39,287 bases of DNA, from assembly GCA_035764935.1 (NCBI GenBank), contig DASTYK010000058.1:1-39287 (forward strand). Direction: 5' to 3'. Origin of the DNA: Longimicrobiales bacterium. Lineage in GTDB: Bacteria > Gemmatimonadota > Gemmatimonadetes > Longimicrobiales > RSA9. Made by a program: the position numbers and the translations under genes. Every line of letters begins with the position of its first letter. Within the stretch, counting starts at the first letter, position 1. The notes below the pieces were generated by a model. That model saw only the letters and a list, made by a program, of their open reading frames with translations. It was not told the DNA's origin and ran no database searches. Below are positions 8,097-16,285 of the stretch, piece after piece.

Positions 8097-9148
8097 CATA
8101 CATCGCGAAGCCGCGTGTTCACCACCCCTCGCTGCCGAAGAACGCCCTCGGCCTGACGCGGCGCGACTACGAGGGCTCCATGTCGACGCTGTGCGCGGGG
8201 TGCGGCCACGACTCCGTGACCGCCGCGATCATCGAGGCGTTCTGGCGGCTCGAGATCCCGCCACACCGCGTGGCAAAGCTGAGCGGCATCGGCTGCTCCG
8301 CCAAGACGCCGACCTACTTCCTGGGCGGCGCCCACGGCTTCAACGCCGTGCACGGCCGCATGCCCGCGATCGCGTCCGGCGCCGCGGCCGCGAACCGCGA
8401 GCTCACCTACATCGGCGTTTCCGGTGACGGGGACTCGCTCTCCATCGGGCTCGGCCAGCTCTGCCACGCGATCCGCCGCAACGTGGACATGCTGTACGTC
8501 CTGGAGAACAACGGGGTGTACGGCTTGACCAAGGGGCAGTTCAGCGCGTCGGCAGAAATCGGATCGAAGACGAAGAGAGGCGAGGCGAACCGCCAGGCCC
8601 CCATCGACCCCGTGCTGCTCGCGATATCCCTCGGCGCGACTTTCGTTGCACGCTCCTTCTCGGGCGACAAGGCGCAGCTCGTGCCGCTGCTCGAGGCGGG
8701 GATCGCGCACAAGGGCTTTGCGCTGATCGACGTGATCTCGCCCTGCGTCACTTTCAACGACCACGAAGGCTCGACGCGCAGCTACCAGGCCACGCGCGAG
8801 CGCGACGTGGAGATCGTGAGTGCTGATTTCGTTCCGCCCGCGGAGGAGATCACGTCCAGCTACACCATGGGCGACGTCGCACACGTCACGATGCACGACG
8901 GCAGCATGCTGCGCTTCCGGCGCGTGGCCGATGGCTACGACCCCACCGACCGCGACGCGGCCTGGGCATACATCCAGGCGCGGCAGGCGGCCGGTGAAGT
9001 GCCGACAGGGCTGCTGTTCGTGGACACGAGTGTACCGGACATGCACGACCTGCTCGAGACGGTGGAGGCACCGCTGAACGTGCTGCCGTTCGAGGAGCTG
9101 TGTCCCGGCGCGGCGGTGCTCGACTCGATCCAGGCCCGCTGGGTGTAG
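8093..9148 (+). CDS. korB: 2-oxoacid:ferredoxin oxidoreductase, beta (TPP-binding) subunit
   Basis: A 351-residue KorB-type subunit. It shows the cluster-binding cysteines (C-A-G-C-G-H-D-S near residue 35, S-G-I-G-C-S-A-K near 67, S-P-C-V-T-F-N near 220) and the thiamine diphosphate motif G-D-G-D-S ... E-N-N-G-V-Y-G-L-T-K-G-Q. These are the parts that bind TPP-Mg and one 4Fe-4S cluster in the catalytic site between alpha and beta subunits. The start overlaps the korA stop by ATGA. It is the last gene of the four-gene unit; a strong hairpin with a T-rich tail follows. About 50 residues at the C-terminus (MHDLLETVEAPLNVLPFEELCPGAAVLDSIQARWV) are typical of the family. Confidence 0.92.
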   Translation: MTYIAKPRVHHPSLPKNALGLTRRDYEGSMSTLCAGCGHDSVTAAIIEAFWRLEIPPHRVAKLSGIGCSAKTPTYFLGGAHGFNAVHGRMPAIASGAAAANRELTYIGVSGDGDSLSIGLGQLCHAIRRNVDMLYVLENNGVYGLTKGQFSASAEIGSKTKRGEANRQAPIDPVLLAISLGATFVARSFSGDKAQLVPLLEAGIAHKGFALIDVISPCVTFNDHEGSTRSYQATRERDVEIVSADFVPPAEEITSSYTMGDVAHVTMHDGSMLRFRRVADGYDPTDRDAAWAYIQARQAAGEVPTGLLFVDTSVPDMHDLLETVEAPLNVLPFEELCPGAAVLDSIQARWV

Positions 9149-9172
9149 CGGCAGGGTCTCCCCGGGAACACG

Positions 9173-9213
9173 ATGCGCGCGGCCTGCTGGTGGCCGCGCG
9201 CATTGTTGTTCTT
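9173..9213 (+). terminator. Rho-independent terminator of the OFOR operon
   Basis: Perfect 12-bp stem (9173-9184 with 9192-9203, ATGCGCGCGGCC/GGCCGCGCGCAT), 7-nt loop, then the T-rich tail TGTTGTTCTT. It sits 25 bp after the korB stop. Confidence 0.85.
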
Positions 9214-9362
9214 CCATCTCAAGCGGCAGTTCCGGGTCGCGTACCAGTCGGCGCTCCGCACGCCCTCGTACGTGTTGGCCATCGAACATTCGACGGTCTC
9301 ACCGGACTGTCACACCCCTCCCGCACATTGGAACGACCACTTCAGCGGAGGGTGCCAGCCCC

Positions 9363-10619
9363 ATGCAGACCAAAGTTCAGCTCGACCATCACACCGTGCC
9401 GGACGGCCACGTCGTCCGCATGCTCCTGCGGATCGAGGGGAGCCCGCCTCCCGCCGGCACCCGCACTCCCCTTGACCTCGCGCTCGTGCTCGACCGCTCC
9501 GGGTCGATGGAGGGCACGAAGATCGACGCCGCGAAGCACGCCGCGCTCGAGGTCGCACGCCGGCTCTGGCCACAGGACCGGGTGAGCGTCGTCGCGTACG
9601 ATCACGAGGTGGCCACGGTCGCGGCGCGTGCCGCGGGCGGCGACGCACCGGACCTGTCCCACCGCATCGGCTCGATCGCCGCCCGCGGCTCCACGAATCT
9701 GAGCGGCGGCTGGCTGCGCGGCCGCGAGCTCCTCGACACCGGAGCGGAGCGCCTGGTACGCCGCATCGTCCTGCTCACGGACGGGCTCGCCAACACCGGC
9801 ATCACCGATCCGGCGCAGCTCGCGTCCATGGCCGCACGGGCCCGTGAAGGCGGCATCAGCACCACGACGATCGGCTTCGGCGAGGATTACGACGAGACGC
9901 TGCTGCGGCGCATGGCGGAAGCTGGCGGCGGCGGTACGTACTATATCGAGACGGCCGACCAGGCCCTTGCGATCTTCCGCGACGAGCTGAGTGACCTGCT
10001 GGGAACGTGCGCGCAGAACCTTTCAGTGACCATTGCCCCTGCGCCGGTCGTTCAGGCGGTGCGCGTGCGGCACGCGTACACGTCGAGCGCCACGCAGGAC
10101 GGCGTGCGCTACGACATGGGCGACCTGTATGCGCGCGAGCCGCGGCTCCTGCTGGTGGAGTTCCTGCTCCCCGTCGCACCTGCGAGCACGCTTGCGGTCG
10201 CGACCTTGGCGATCAGCGCGGATGTTCTCGATGCCGGCGACGTCCGGCACGAGACGACCACCCTGCCGGTCACGCTCGATGCCGCGCACGTGCCGCACGT
10301 CGATGCGACGATCGAGCGCGAGTCGCTGCTGCTGGACGCGGCAGACGCACGCGAGGAGGCGCTGCGTGCGCGCGAGCGCGGGGATTACGACGCCGCGCGT
10401 CGCACGCTGCGTGAATCAGTCGAGAAGATGCGCAGCGCGGGTGTGCGGGACGACCACGTGCAGGCGGAGATCGACGACCTGGACGCGCTCACGGCGGAAG
10501 CGCCGACCGCCTTCGCCGAGGAGCGCAACGCGAAGTACCTCCACCAGATGGCGTACGACAGAAAGGTGGGCCGCACGCGCAAGCGCGACCTGATCGAGCG
10601 CCGGCGCAGACCTTCCTGA
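9363..10619 (+). CDS. VWA (von Willebrand factor A) domain protein
   Basis: 418 residues. The VWA fold spans about residues 37-210, with the MIDAS metal motif D-R-S-G-S (D-x-S-x-S) near 46, the distal Thr in G-S-T-N-L-S-G-G and the L-L-T-D-G-L-A-N-T-G-I strand. The fold is followed by a beta-sandwich-like region (220-310) and an Arg/Glu-rich helical tail (residues 320-418) with no membrane segment or signal peptide, so the protein is probably cytoplasmic. The layout resembles YfbK/TerY-like VWA proteins that act as metal-dependent scaffolds. Start ATG 9363 follows an AGCGGAGGG stretch (9345-9353). It stands alone between the OFOR terminator and the convergent sigma factor gene 15 bp downstream, so partners are not evident. 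Cellular role unknown. Confidence 0.85.
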   Translation: MQTKVQLDHHTVPDGHVVRMLLRIEGSPPPAGTRTPLDLALVLDRSGSMEGTKIDAAKHAALEVARRLWPQDRVSVVAYDHEVATVAARAAGGDAPDLSHRIGSIAARGSTNLSGGWLRGRELLDTGAERLVRRIVLLTDGLANTGITDPAQLASMAARAREGGISTTTIGFGEDYDETLLRRMAEAGGGGTYYIETADQALAIFRDELSDLLGTCAQNLSVTIAPAPVVQAVRVRHAYTSSATQDGVRYDMGDLYAREPRLLLVEFLLPVAPASTLAVATLAISADVLDAGDVRHETTTLPVTLDAAHVPHVDATIERESLLLDAADAREEALRARERGDYDAARRTLRESVEKMRSAGVRDDHVQAEIDDLDALTAEAPTAFAEERNAKYLHQMAYDRKVGRTRKRDLIERRRRPS

Positions 10620-10634
10620 ACGCCCCTTCACGGG

Positions 10635-11972
10635 TCACCGGTCAGCAGGCTCTGCAGCGCTGCTGGCCGGTTGGCCCGCGCCGGCCACCGCGAGGCGCCG
10701 CTCCAGGAACCTGCGCTCCACGTCGTTGCATGGCAGCCGCAGCGCCATGCGATACCAGCCGGCGGCAGCGGCGAAATCTCCGAGCTGCTGGGCGAATGCC
10801 GCGAGCGTTGCGGGCAGCAGGAAGTAGCGGCGCATCGCAGGATGCTCGAGCAGTGGCAGCGCAGCATCCAGCCCGGCACGTGGGCCATCCACATGGGCGC
10901 GGGCGATCGCCCGGTTCAGTGCGACGACCGGGGTCGGCTCGATCTCGTACAGCTGATCGTGCAGCATGAGCACGAGAGCCCAGTCGATCGCGTCCCACGC
11001 GGGTGCGCTCGCGTATGCAGCGGCGATCGCAGCCTGCACGTGCCACGACGTCAGCCGCTCGCCCGTCGTGGAGCGGTCGAAGTGGTGGAAGGCCTCGGCA
11101 ATCAGCCCACGATCCCAGAGGTCCCGGTCCTGGTCCGGCAGCAGGACCAGCTCGCCGGCATGGTCGACCCGCGCCGGCAGGCGACTGGCCTGGAACAGCA
11201 TCAGTGCAAGCAGCGCATGCGCATGCGGCAGTTCGGTGCGCGGGTCGTTGGCGATCAGCCGCATCAGCCGGATCGCTTCGTTGCACAGCTCCGCGCGCAC
11301 CAGCTGCGCACCGGCGTGCGCGTCGTATCCCTCGTTGAAGAGCAGGTAGAGCGCATCCAGCACGCTGTCCAGCCGATCGGCGACATCTGCAGGATCCGTC
11401 AGCTCGACGACGTCGTCGACACCGGCCAGCGTGCGCTTCGCGCGCACGATCCGCTGCGAGATCGTGGCGGGCTCGGCCAGGAACGCGGCGGCGATCTCGT
11501 CGACGCTGAACGCGCCGGCGAGCCGGAGCGTCAGCGCCACGCGCGCATCGGGCGAAAGCCGTGGGTGACAGCAGAGGAAGACCAGCGCCAGCTCGGCGTC
11601 ATCGAACGGGACATCGCCGGCAGCGGGCGGTGATGTCCAGCGTCGCATGTGCGACTCCGCGGTTCCCGCCTGGCCTGCTGCTCGTCGGGCCGGCGGCACG
11701 CCGTCCCTGCATGCGTGCTCGGCGAGCTTGCCCTCGTAGTTCGCCTCGCGCCGCAGCACGTCCAGTGCACGGTTGCGGGCAACGCGATACAGCCAGCCGC
11801 GCGGGTTCGAGGGCACGCCCTGGAAACGCCAGACATCCAGTGCCCTGAGCGCTGCGTCCTGCGTCGCCTCCTCCGCGAGGTCGATGCGGTGCGCGCCCAG
11901 CTCGCGCGCGAGAGCCGCGACCACCTGCGCCGTGGAATGTCGGAACAGGTGGTCGAAGGCCGCGTCGCTCAC
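10635..11972 (-). CDS. ECF42-type RNA polymerase sigma factor with C-terminal TPR-like extension
   Basis: About 445 residues, far longer than a normal ECF sigma factor. Region 2 is seen near residues 5-70 (D-L-F-R-H... A-L-D-V-W-R-F-Q-G-V-P-S-N-P-R-G-W-L-Y-R-V-A-R-N-R-A-L-D), region 4 near 130-185 (V-D-E-I-A-A-A-F-L-A-E-P-A-T-I-S-Q-R-I-V-R-A-K-R-T-L). The rest (190-445) is helical, contains L-Y-L-L-F-N-E-G-Y and I-R-L-M-R-L and resembles the TPR-bearing extension (DUF6596-type) that marks ECF42. ECF42 genes are paired with DGPF/YCII genes rather than anti-sigma factors, exactly the arrangement here: GTG 11972 overlaps the YCII stop (GTGA). The extension is thought to be needed for activity in place of an anti-sigma switch. 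The signal is unknown. Confidence 0.9.
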   Translation of the reverse strand: MSDAAFDHLFRHSTAQVVAALARELGAHRIDLAEEATQDAALRALDVWRFQGVPSNPRGWLYRVARNRALDVLRREANYEGKLAEHACRDGVPPARRAAGQAGTAESHMRRWTSPPAAGDVPFDDAELALVFLCCHPRLSPDARVALTLRLAGAFSVDEIAAAFLAEPATISQRIVRAKRTLAGVDDVVELTDPADVADRLDSVLDALYLLFNEGYDAHAGAQLVRAELCNEAIRLMRLIANDPRTELPHAHALLALMLFQASRLPARVDHAGELVLLPDQDRDLWDRGLIAEAFHHFDRSTTGERLTSWHVQAAIAAAYASAPAWDAIDWALVLMLHDQLYEIEPTPVVALNRAIARAHVDGPRAGLDAALPLLEHPAMRRYFLLPATLAAFAQQLGDFAAAAGWYRMALRLPCNDVERRFLERRLAVAGAGQPASSAAEPADR

Positions 11973-12325
11973 AGCTCCTCGATCTCGCGCAGCTCGAGCG
12001 TGCCCCACTCCAGGTGAGGATGGTCGCGGATGAGCTCCAACCCCTCGTCATAGCTGTCGGCGCTCAACAGCCAGAAGCCGCCGATCACCTCCTTGCTAGC
12101 GACGTGAGGCCCGTCCGTCACCCGCGTCTCGCCCCGCTCCGCGCGCACCACGCGACCCTCGCCGTCCTTCAGCTTCTCGCTCGCGATCAGCTTGCCGGCG
12201 CTGCGCAGTCGCTCGCTCCACGCGATGTAGCGACCGATGCACGCCTCCATGTCGGCAGGCGACGCCTGTGCGGCGAACGTTTCCCACTCGCTGCCGTCAC
12301 GCGCGATCAACAGGTACTTCGCCAT
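11969..12325 (-). CDS. YCII-related (DGPF family) protein, ECF42 partner
   Basis: 118 residues with the YCII-related fold: N-terminal M-A-K-Y-L-L-I-A-R-D strand, a helical middle and the conserved T-D-G-P-x...K-E-V-I-G-G-F-W-L-L segment near residues 70-87. The signature DGPF reads DGPH here. Other landmarks of the family, A-x-S-Y-D-E-G-L-E-L-I-R-D-H-P and the C-terminal E-L-R-E-I-E-E-L, are present. A strong AGGAGGT lies before ATG 12325 on this strand. The gene overlaps the ECF42 sigma factor start and is its usual genomic partner; its biochemical role in that pair is unresolved. It is the first gene of a two-gene unit diverging from the Nudix gene. Confidence 0.92.
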   Translation of the reverse strand: MAKYLLIARDGSEWETFAAQASPADMEACIGRYIAWSERLRSAGKLIASEKLKDGEGRVVRAERGETRVTDGPHVASKEVIGGFWLLSADSYDEGLELIRDHPHLEWGTLELREIEEL

Positions 12326-12559
12326 GGATCCACCTCCTGGGTAGCGGCCGCGGACGCGGGGCCGCGTGGTCGGATACTGCCGTCGTCCGGTGAAGACGAT
12401 CGGGAGCCCCGGGATTCGACGCTGGCCGCCCGCGTGGTTCGGGCCTATTCTGCGACGACCGCGCGCCGCACGCGAGGCGCGCGCTCGCGGCGCACTGGCC
12501 GGTCAACGGAAGGCCGTCCGCCGGTCGGCCGGTTTCCTCGTTCGCAGCACCGGAGAGCC

Positions 12560-12973
12560 GTGTCAGCAGCGCTATCCCGGGAAGACGACGTCCTGATCCC
12601 CGTCCTGGCCGCAGTGACCGAGCGCGCAGGGCGTTTCCTGGTCTGTCGGCGACCGCTTCACAAGCGGCATGGCGGGCTCTGGGAGTTCCCGGGGGGCAAG
12701 CTCGAGCCCGGCGAATCACTGCGCGCCGCAGCCGAACGAGAGCTGGACGAGGAGCTCGGCGTGCGCGTGACCCGGATCGGAGGCGTAGTCTTCGAGCGAC
12801 ACGATGCGGGCTCGCCCTTTCTGATCCGTTTCGTGCGCGTCGAGTTCACCGGGGAACCACAGCCGCTCGAGCACGACGACCTCCGCTGGGTCGAGCCTGC
12901 GGCCATGCTCGACCTGCCGCTCGCGCCCAGCGATCGGGCGTTCGCGGAATGGCTGATCGCACAGCCGAGCTAG
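12560..12973 (+). CDS. Nudix hydrolase, MutT-like (8-oxo-dGTP diphosphatase type)
   Basis: 137 residues. The Nudix box G-x5-E-x7-R-E-x2-E-E-x-G-x is complete (G-G-K-L-E-P-G-E-S-L-R-A-A-A-E-R-E-L-D-E-E-L-G-V, about residues 41-64), which builds the metal site that hydrolyses nucleoside diphosphate linkages. The opening P-V-L-A-A-V-T-E-R-A-G-R-F-L-V-C-R-R and the H-G-G-L-W-E-F-P-G-G-K run are those of MutT enzymes that sanitise 8-oxo-dGTP. I chose GTG 12560 because it gives MutT length and is preceded by GGAG; the frame is open for another 180 codons upstream but that part overlaps the divergent YCII gene and has no features. Exact substrate is not settled by the motif. Confidence 0.88.
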   Translation: MSAALSREDDVLIPVLAAVTERAGRFLVCRRPLHKRHGGLWEFPGGKLEPGESLRAAAERELDEELGVRVTRIGGVVFERHDAGSPFLIRFVRVEFTGEPQPLEHDDLRWVEPAAMLDLPLAPSDRAFAEWLIAQPS

Positions 12974-13002
12974 ACCCGCCAGGCAACACCACCCTTTCCT
13001 TT

Positions 13003-13028
13003 CGCACACGAGTACGACATCGTGTGCG
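13003..13028. terminator. Hairpin after the Nudix gene
   Basis: Perfect 9-bp stem CGCACACGA/TCGTGTGCG with an 8-nt loop, 30 bp past the Nudix stop. No T run follows, so it may be a Rho-assisted end point or an RNA-stabilising structure. Confidence 0.4.
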
Positions 13029-13109
13029 CATCACCGACACTCGACCCGCAGCACGCGGCGCAGCGCAATCGTACCGGCAGGCTGACCTTTCCACTGCACG
13101 GAGGCATGC

Positions 13110-13661
13110 ATGGTGTCACTGATGTCGCTCTGGCTTCCCATCCTGGTCTCGGCGCTGATCGTGTTCTTCGCGAGCGCGATCCTCCACATGCTGCTGCCCC
13201 TCCACCGTGAGGACTGGGCAAAGCTGCCCGACGAGGAGGCGGCGCGTGCGGCACTGCGCAACGTTCCGCCGAACGATTACATGGTGCCGCGCGGCGAGGG
13301 GATGTCGTCGATGAAGGATCCTGCATTCATGCAGAAGTACCGGGAAGGCCCTGTCGTGCTCATGACGGTGCACCCTGCCGGCGAGCCGTCCATGGGCAGG
13401 AACCTCGCGCAGTGGTTCGTACTGAGCGTGATCGTGAGCATCTTCGCCGCGTATGTGGCGGGACGCGCGCTCGGACCGGGCGCGGGCTACCTGGAGGTCT
13501 TCCGCTTCGCGGGCTCGACCGCGTTCGCCGCATACGCGCTGGGCCAGGTGCAGGAATCGATCTGGAGCGGACGCAAGTGGAGCACGACGCTGAAGAACGT
13601 GCTGGACGCGCTGGTCTACGCCCTGCTCACGGCCGGTGTGTTCGGCTGGCTCTGGCCCTGA
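13110..13661 (+). CDS. Four-helix integral membrane protein of unknown function
   Basis: 183 residues. Hydrophobic helices are visible at about 6-30 (W-L-P-I-L-V-S-A-L-I-V-F-F-A-S-A-I-L-H-M-L-L), 98-118, 126-146 and 163-182. Between helix 1 and 2 is a soluble loop of about 60 residues carrying H-R-E-D-W-A-K-L-P-D and P-P-N-D-Y-M-V-P and a W-S-G-R-K-W-S-T-T motif precedes helix 4. A clear GGAGG lies 5 bases before ATG 13110. I do not assign a named family; similar small membrane proteins with an N-terminal H-M-x-L-P-L-H-R/K-x-D motif occur in many environmental bacteria, but their role is unknown. It is monocistronic: the next gene is convergent and abuts its stop codon. Confidence 0.8.
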   Translation: MVSLMSLWLPILVSALIVFFASAILHMLLPLHREDWAKLPDEEAARAALRNVPPNDYMVPRGEGMSSMKDPAFMQKYREGPVVLMTVHPAGEPSMGRNLAQWFVLSVIVSIFAAYVAGRALGPGAGYLEVFRFAGSTAFAAYALGQVQESIWSGRKWSTTLKNVLDALVYALLTAGVFGWLWP

Positions 13662-14732
13662 TCACATCTCCGCCAGCCGGCGCGCCGCAGCACTCACCCA
13701 GCGGCGCGCCTCGGCTGGCGCTTCCACCGTCGCGGCGCCGCCGTACTGCAGTACGTGGCGGATGAACCAGTCGCGATCGGCCACGTTGTGCGTCACACAA
13801 ACACTGCCGTCCTCTCCCTGCTCCGCCGCGCGCTGCTCGGCGATCCAGCGAGCAATGGTACCGGAATAGCGCACCGTCACCTGCACGTCGTCGCGGGAAT
13901 GGTACGCGATGCCGTCCTGCAGCAGTGCACGCAGATCGACGTCCGGCAACGGATCGGCGGGCTGATCCTCGATCGCCGCATCCAGCATCCTGTCGAGCCG
14001 GAAGAAGCGGAAATCGTCCCGGTCGAGGTCGTGCGCGGCGAGGTACCACGTCCCTTCCGCAAAGACGAGGCGGTACGGGGCGACGCGCCGCTCCGTGCCG
14101 GCGCCATCACCCGGCTTGAGATAGGTCAGGCGGAGCGTGCGATGCTGCTCGATCGCATCCGCGATGATCCCGCGGAGGCCGTCGTCGCCGAACGCAAGCA
14201 CGATGTCCGGCTCGTACTCGACCTCGTGCACGCCTGTACCTTTGCGCGCCTCGACGTCGGTTTCGAGCAGGTCGTCGAATGCGCTGTGCCTGCGCGCGAC
14301 CTCGGCGGACGCGGCATCGGACGGAGCTGCGGCGTCACCGTGCGCGGCCAGGTCGCGCGGCGCTGCCAGGTCGGACTCCAGCCGCGTGGCAAGAGCCATG
14401 ATCTCTGCACGTCGCGGCGAGTCAGACTCGGCTGCAAGTGAGCGCAGCCCCAGCCCGAGCGCGAGCGCCTCGCGCTCGTTGAGCCGAACCGGCCGCTGGA
14501 ACTCGCGTGGTGCGTGCACCCGCACGACGTCGCCCTCGATCATGATCGTGAACGGGTCGACGGTCCCCGCGGGATGGTAGTACGCTCGCGTCATGGCGGC
14601 CTCCAGATCCCGCAGCACCTGGCTCGGCTCCACATCGAGTGCCCGTGCGAGATCCTCGATCCGGGCGCCCTCCTCACGCGCGGCGGCCGGCAGCACGTAC
14701 AGCAGCCGCTCGAGCTGCAGGTCAGCGCGCAT
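13662..14732 (-). CDS. WYL-domain transcriptional regulator, PafC-like (second of a pair)
   Basis: About 356 residues: N-terminal winged helix (residues 1-65, R-L-L-Y-V-L-P-A-A-A ... S-Q-V-L-R-D-L-E-A-A), a linker helix region, the WYL domain at about 190-265 with the eponymous G-T-W-Y-L-A-A-H-D-L-D-R-D-D-F-R-F-F-R-L-D-R-M, and a WCX C-terminal domain (T-V-R-Y-S-G-T-I-A-R-W-I). PafB/PafC in actinobacteria form a DNA-damage-responsive activator whose WYL domains sense single-stranded nucleic acid. Here the start (ATG 14732, or GTG 14735) overlaps the stop of the upstream WYL gene, the pafB-pafC layout. Nothing in the window encodes a Pup ligase or proteasome, so the pair stands alone. The linker between HTH and WYL carries an Ala/Asp-rich insert (about 115-140). 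Confidence 0.85.
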   Translation of the reverse strand: MRADLQLERLLYVLPAAAREEGARIEDLARALDVEPSQVLRDLEAAMTRAYYHPAGTVDPFTIMIEGDVVRVHAPREFQRPVRLNEREALALGLGLRSLAAESDSPRRAEIMALATRLESDLAAPRDLAAHGDAAAPSDAASAEVARRHSAFDDLLETDVEARKGTGVHEVEYEPDIVLAFGDDGLRGIIADAIEQHRTLRLTYLKPGDGAGTERRVAPYRLVFAEGTWYLAAHDLDRDDFRFFRLDRMLDAAIEDQPADPLPDVDLRALLQDGIAYHSRDDVQVTVRYSGTIARWIAEQRAAEQGEDGSVCVTHNVADRDWFIRHVLQYGGAATVEAPAEARRWVSAAARRLAEM

Positions 14733-15913
14733 CACCGGTTTCCCTCATGCCGCGGGTCAGGCGGCGAACGATCGTGCCGGCCGCAGCCCTCGTCAGCGGG
14801 CTCGCTCTCGTGCGAGGCCGCGATCCCGGCGGCGAGCGAGCGCAGCTCCTCGATCAGCTCCACCGGCTCCAGCAGCCGCGCTTCCCCCTGCAGGCTGAGC
14901 AGCCAGCGCAGAAACGGACCCACCTGGTGCACGTTGAAGACACGGATCGCGCTGCCGTCATCGTTGCGCTCGAGCAGCGTGCCGTGCTCGTTGCGCTCCG
15001 CCCAGAGGCTCAGTGGAAAGGGAAACAGCACGCGTGCCTGCACCGGCTGCTCGTCGGGGCCGCCGAGCTCCCACGGCTGCCGGCCGACCCAGGCAGCAAG
15101 CCGGAAATCATCCGGGATCGTGTAGTCCTGCCGGTTGGGCGAGCGCGTGTTCATCACGACGTCGTCCATCCGGCCGACGCGAAACACGCGGATGTCGTCC
15201 CGGTCATGGTCGCGCCCGACGAGATACCAGTGGCCGTGCTGCAGCAGCACGCCGTAACCGTCTACGGTACGTTCGGTCTCGTGGCCGCGGTAGATACCGT
15301 GGTAGCGGAAGCTGACCGACTTGCGTGCAAGCAGTGCATCGGAGAGTACGCGCAGGTTCGTGCTCAACTCCGCCGTGCCGGGCCTCTCTGCGACGAGCAC
15401 GGTCGAGGATTCGCCTACGAAGGCAGTCGGGTCGATGTCGTAGGCAAGCTTGCGGAACGCGCTGCGGGCCTCGCGCAGCAGCGGAAAGCCCGGGATGTCC
15501 GCCACACGGCGCAGCGCCTCCAGCGCGAGCGGCGCGTCGTCACGAGCAACTTCTACCGTGCCCGGCCGGTGACGCTCGGCGTACGGACGTCGCCCCGACA
15601 CCTGCTCGACGAGCTCGAGATACGGGAGGTAGAAGTCGCGCCGCTCGATGACATAGCCTTCCTGGTCCTCGCCCGCAGAACCGAGCGCATACTTCATCGT
15701 GCGGAGCGGTATGCCCAGCCTGCGCAGCTCGTCCTTGTCACGCTCGAACGTGCGCCGCGCCGTCTCGCGATCCGTCTCCGTGCCGGACTCCCATTTCTGC
15801 GCATAGGCCGGCACGGCGCGCATCAACTCGTCGGCCGACACGGGCAGGCGGCGCCCGACCAGGTAGGCAATGAGATCGAGCCAGCGCTGCAGCTTGGTGG
15901 GTGAGTCCGGCAT
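14732..15913 (-). CDS. WYL-domain transcriptional regulator, PafB-like (first of a pair)
   Basis: 393 residues. The N-terminus (K-L-Q-R-W-L-D-L-I-A-Y-L-V-G-R-R-L-P-V-S-A-D-E-L...) is a winged helix with T-A-R-R-T-F-E-R-D-K-D-E-L-R-R-L-G-I-P-L, the segment typical of PafB. The WYL domain (about 190-260) contains G-H-W-Y-L-V-G-R-D-H-D-R-D-D-I-R-V-F-R-V-G-R-M and the WCX domain follows (about 300-370). The last 25 residues are charged and look disordered. It is first in the two-gene unit and overlaps the PafC-like gene. Its leader has two direct copies of TGTCAC (in TGTCACCTGTCACACC, minus strand, about 30 bp before the ATG), a possible binding site. In this family the pair acts as one heterodimeric regulator; target genes here are unknown. 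Confidence 0.87.
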   Translation of the reverse strand: MPDSPTKLQRWLDLIAYLVGRRLPVSADELMRAVPAYAQKWESGTETDRETARRTFERDKDELRRLGIPLRTMKYALGSAGEDQEGYVIERRDFYLPYLELVEQVSGRRPYAERHRPGTVEVARDDAPLALEALRRVADIPGFPLLREARSAFRKLAYDIDPTAFVGESSTVLVAERPGTAELSTNLRVLSDALLARKSVSFRYHGIYRGHETERTVDGYGVLLQHGHWYLVGRDHDRDDIRVFRVGRMDDVVMNTRSPNRQDYTIPDDFRLAAWVGRQPWELGGPDEQPVQARVLFPFPLSLWAERNEHGTLLERNDDGSAIRVFNVHQVGPFLRWLLSLQGEARLLEPVELIEELRSLAAGIAASHESEPADEGCGRHDRSPPDPRHEGNR

Positions 15914-15960
15914 GGCAGCAGTTTACGCGCATGGTGTGACAGGTGACAACCGGAACGGAC

Positions 15961-15996
15961 GGGGCCGTCGGGGCCGTCGGGGCCGTCCGGGCCGTC
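15961..15996. repeat. Four tandem 9-bp repeats, GGGGCCGTC
   Basis: Three exact copies and a fourth with one change (CGGGCCGTC), head to tail, preceded by a partial copy. Read on either strand they give Gly-Pro-x-like frames, but no real gene covers them. Probably slipped-strand expansion. Confidence 0.85.
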
Positions 15997-16253
15997 GGGG
16001 GCCGAGACCTCCACCTCGCTTGTAGGCGTGTCATGGGTGTCACACGGCACCGGTCCTGCGACAGCAGGGGCTGGCGCGCATTGCGCCGGATGCGCGGGTG
16101 AGTCGCTATGTGGTTGACCTATCGACGCTTGGCGTCGGAGGCAGCGACACTGCGGCCATGACCTGATTTCCATCTGCGCGCAGTTTGTAGCGGTTCGGGA
16201 CGTTGTGCGACGCCGAATCGTCACGGCAACAGCTTCCTGCCACACAGGACAGT

Positions 16254-16285
16254 CGGAGCGATGATGCTCCGGAGCGATGATGCTC
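16254..16285 (+). repeat. Perfect 16-bp tandem duplication before the 16301 start
   Basis: CGGAGCGATGATGCTC is present twice, head to tail, ending 15 bp before ATG 16301. The junction makes a 10-bp palindrome (GCTCCGGAGC, 16266-16275). Each copy holds an ATGATG that is upstream of the real Shine-Dalgarno GGGAGG (16290-16295). Confidence 0.9.

Noticed and set aside
15823-16080. Collagen-like Gly-Pro-Asp repeat peptide
   Set aside because: Produced by reading the four GGGGCCGTC repeats; the frame has no start signal and no conserved flank.
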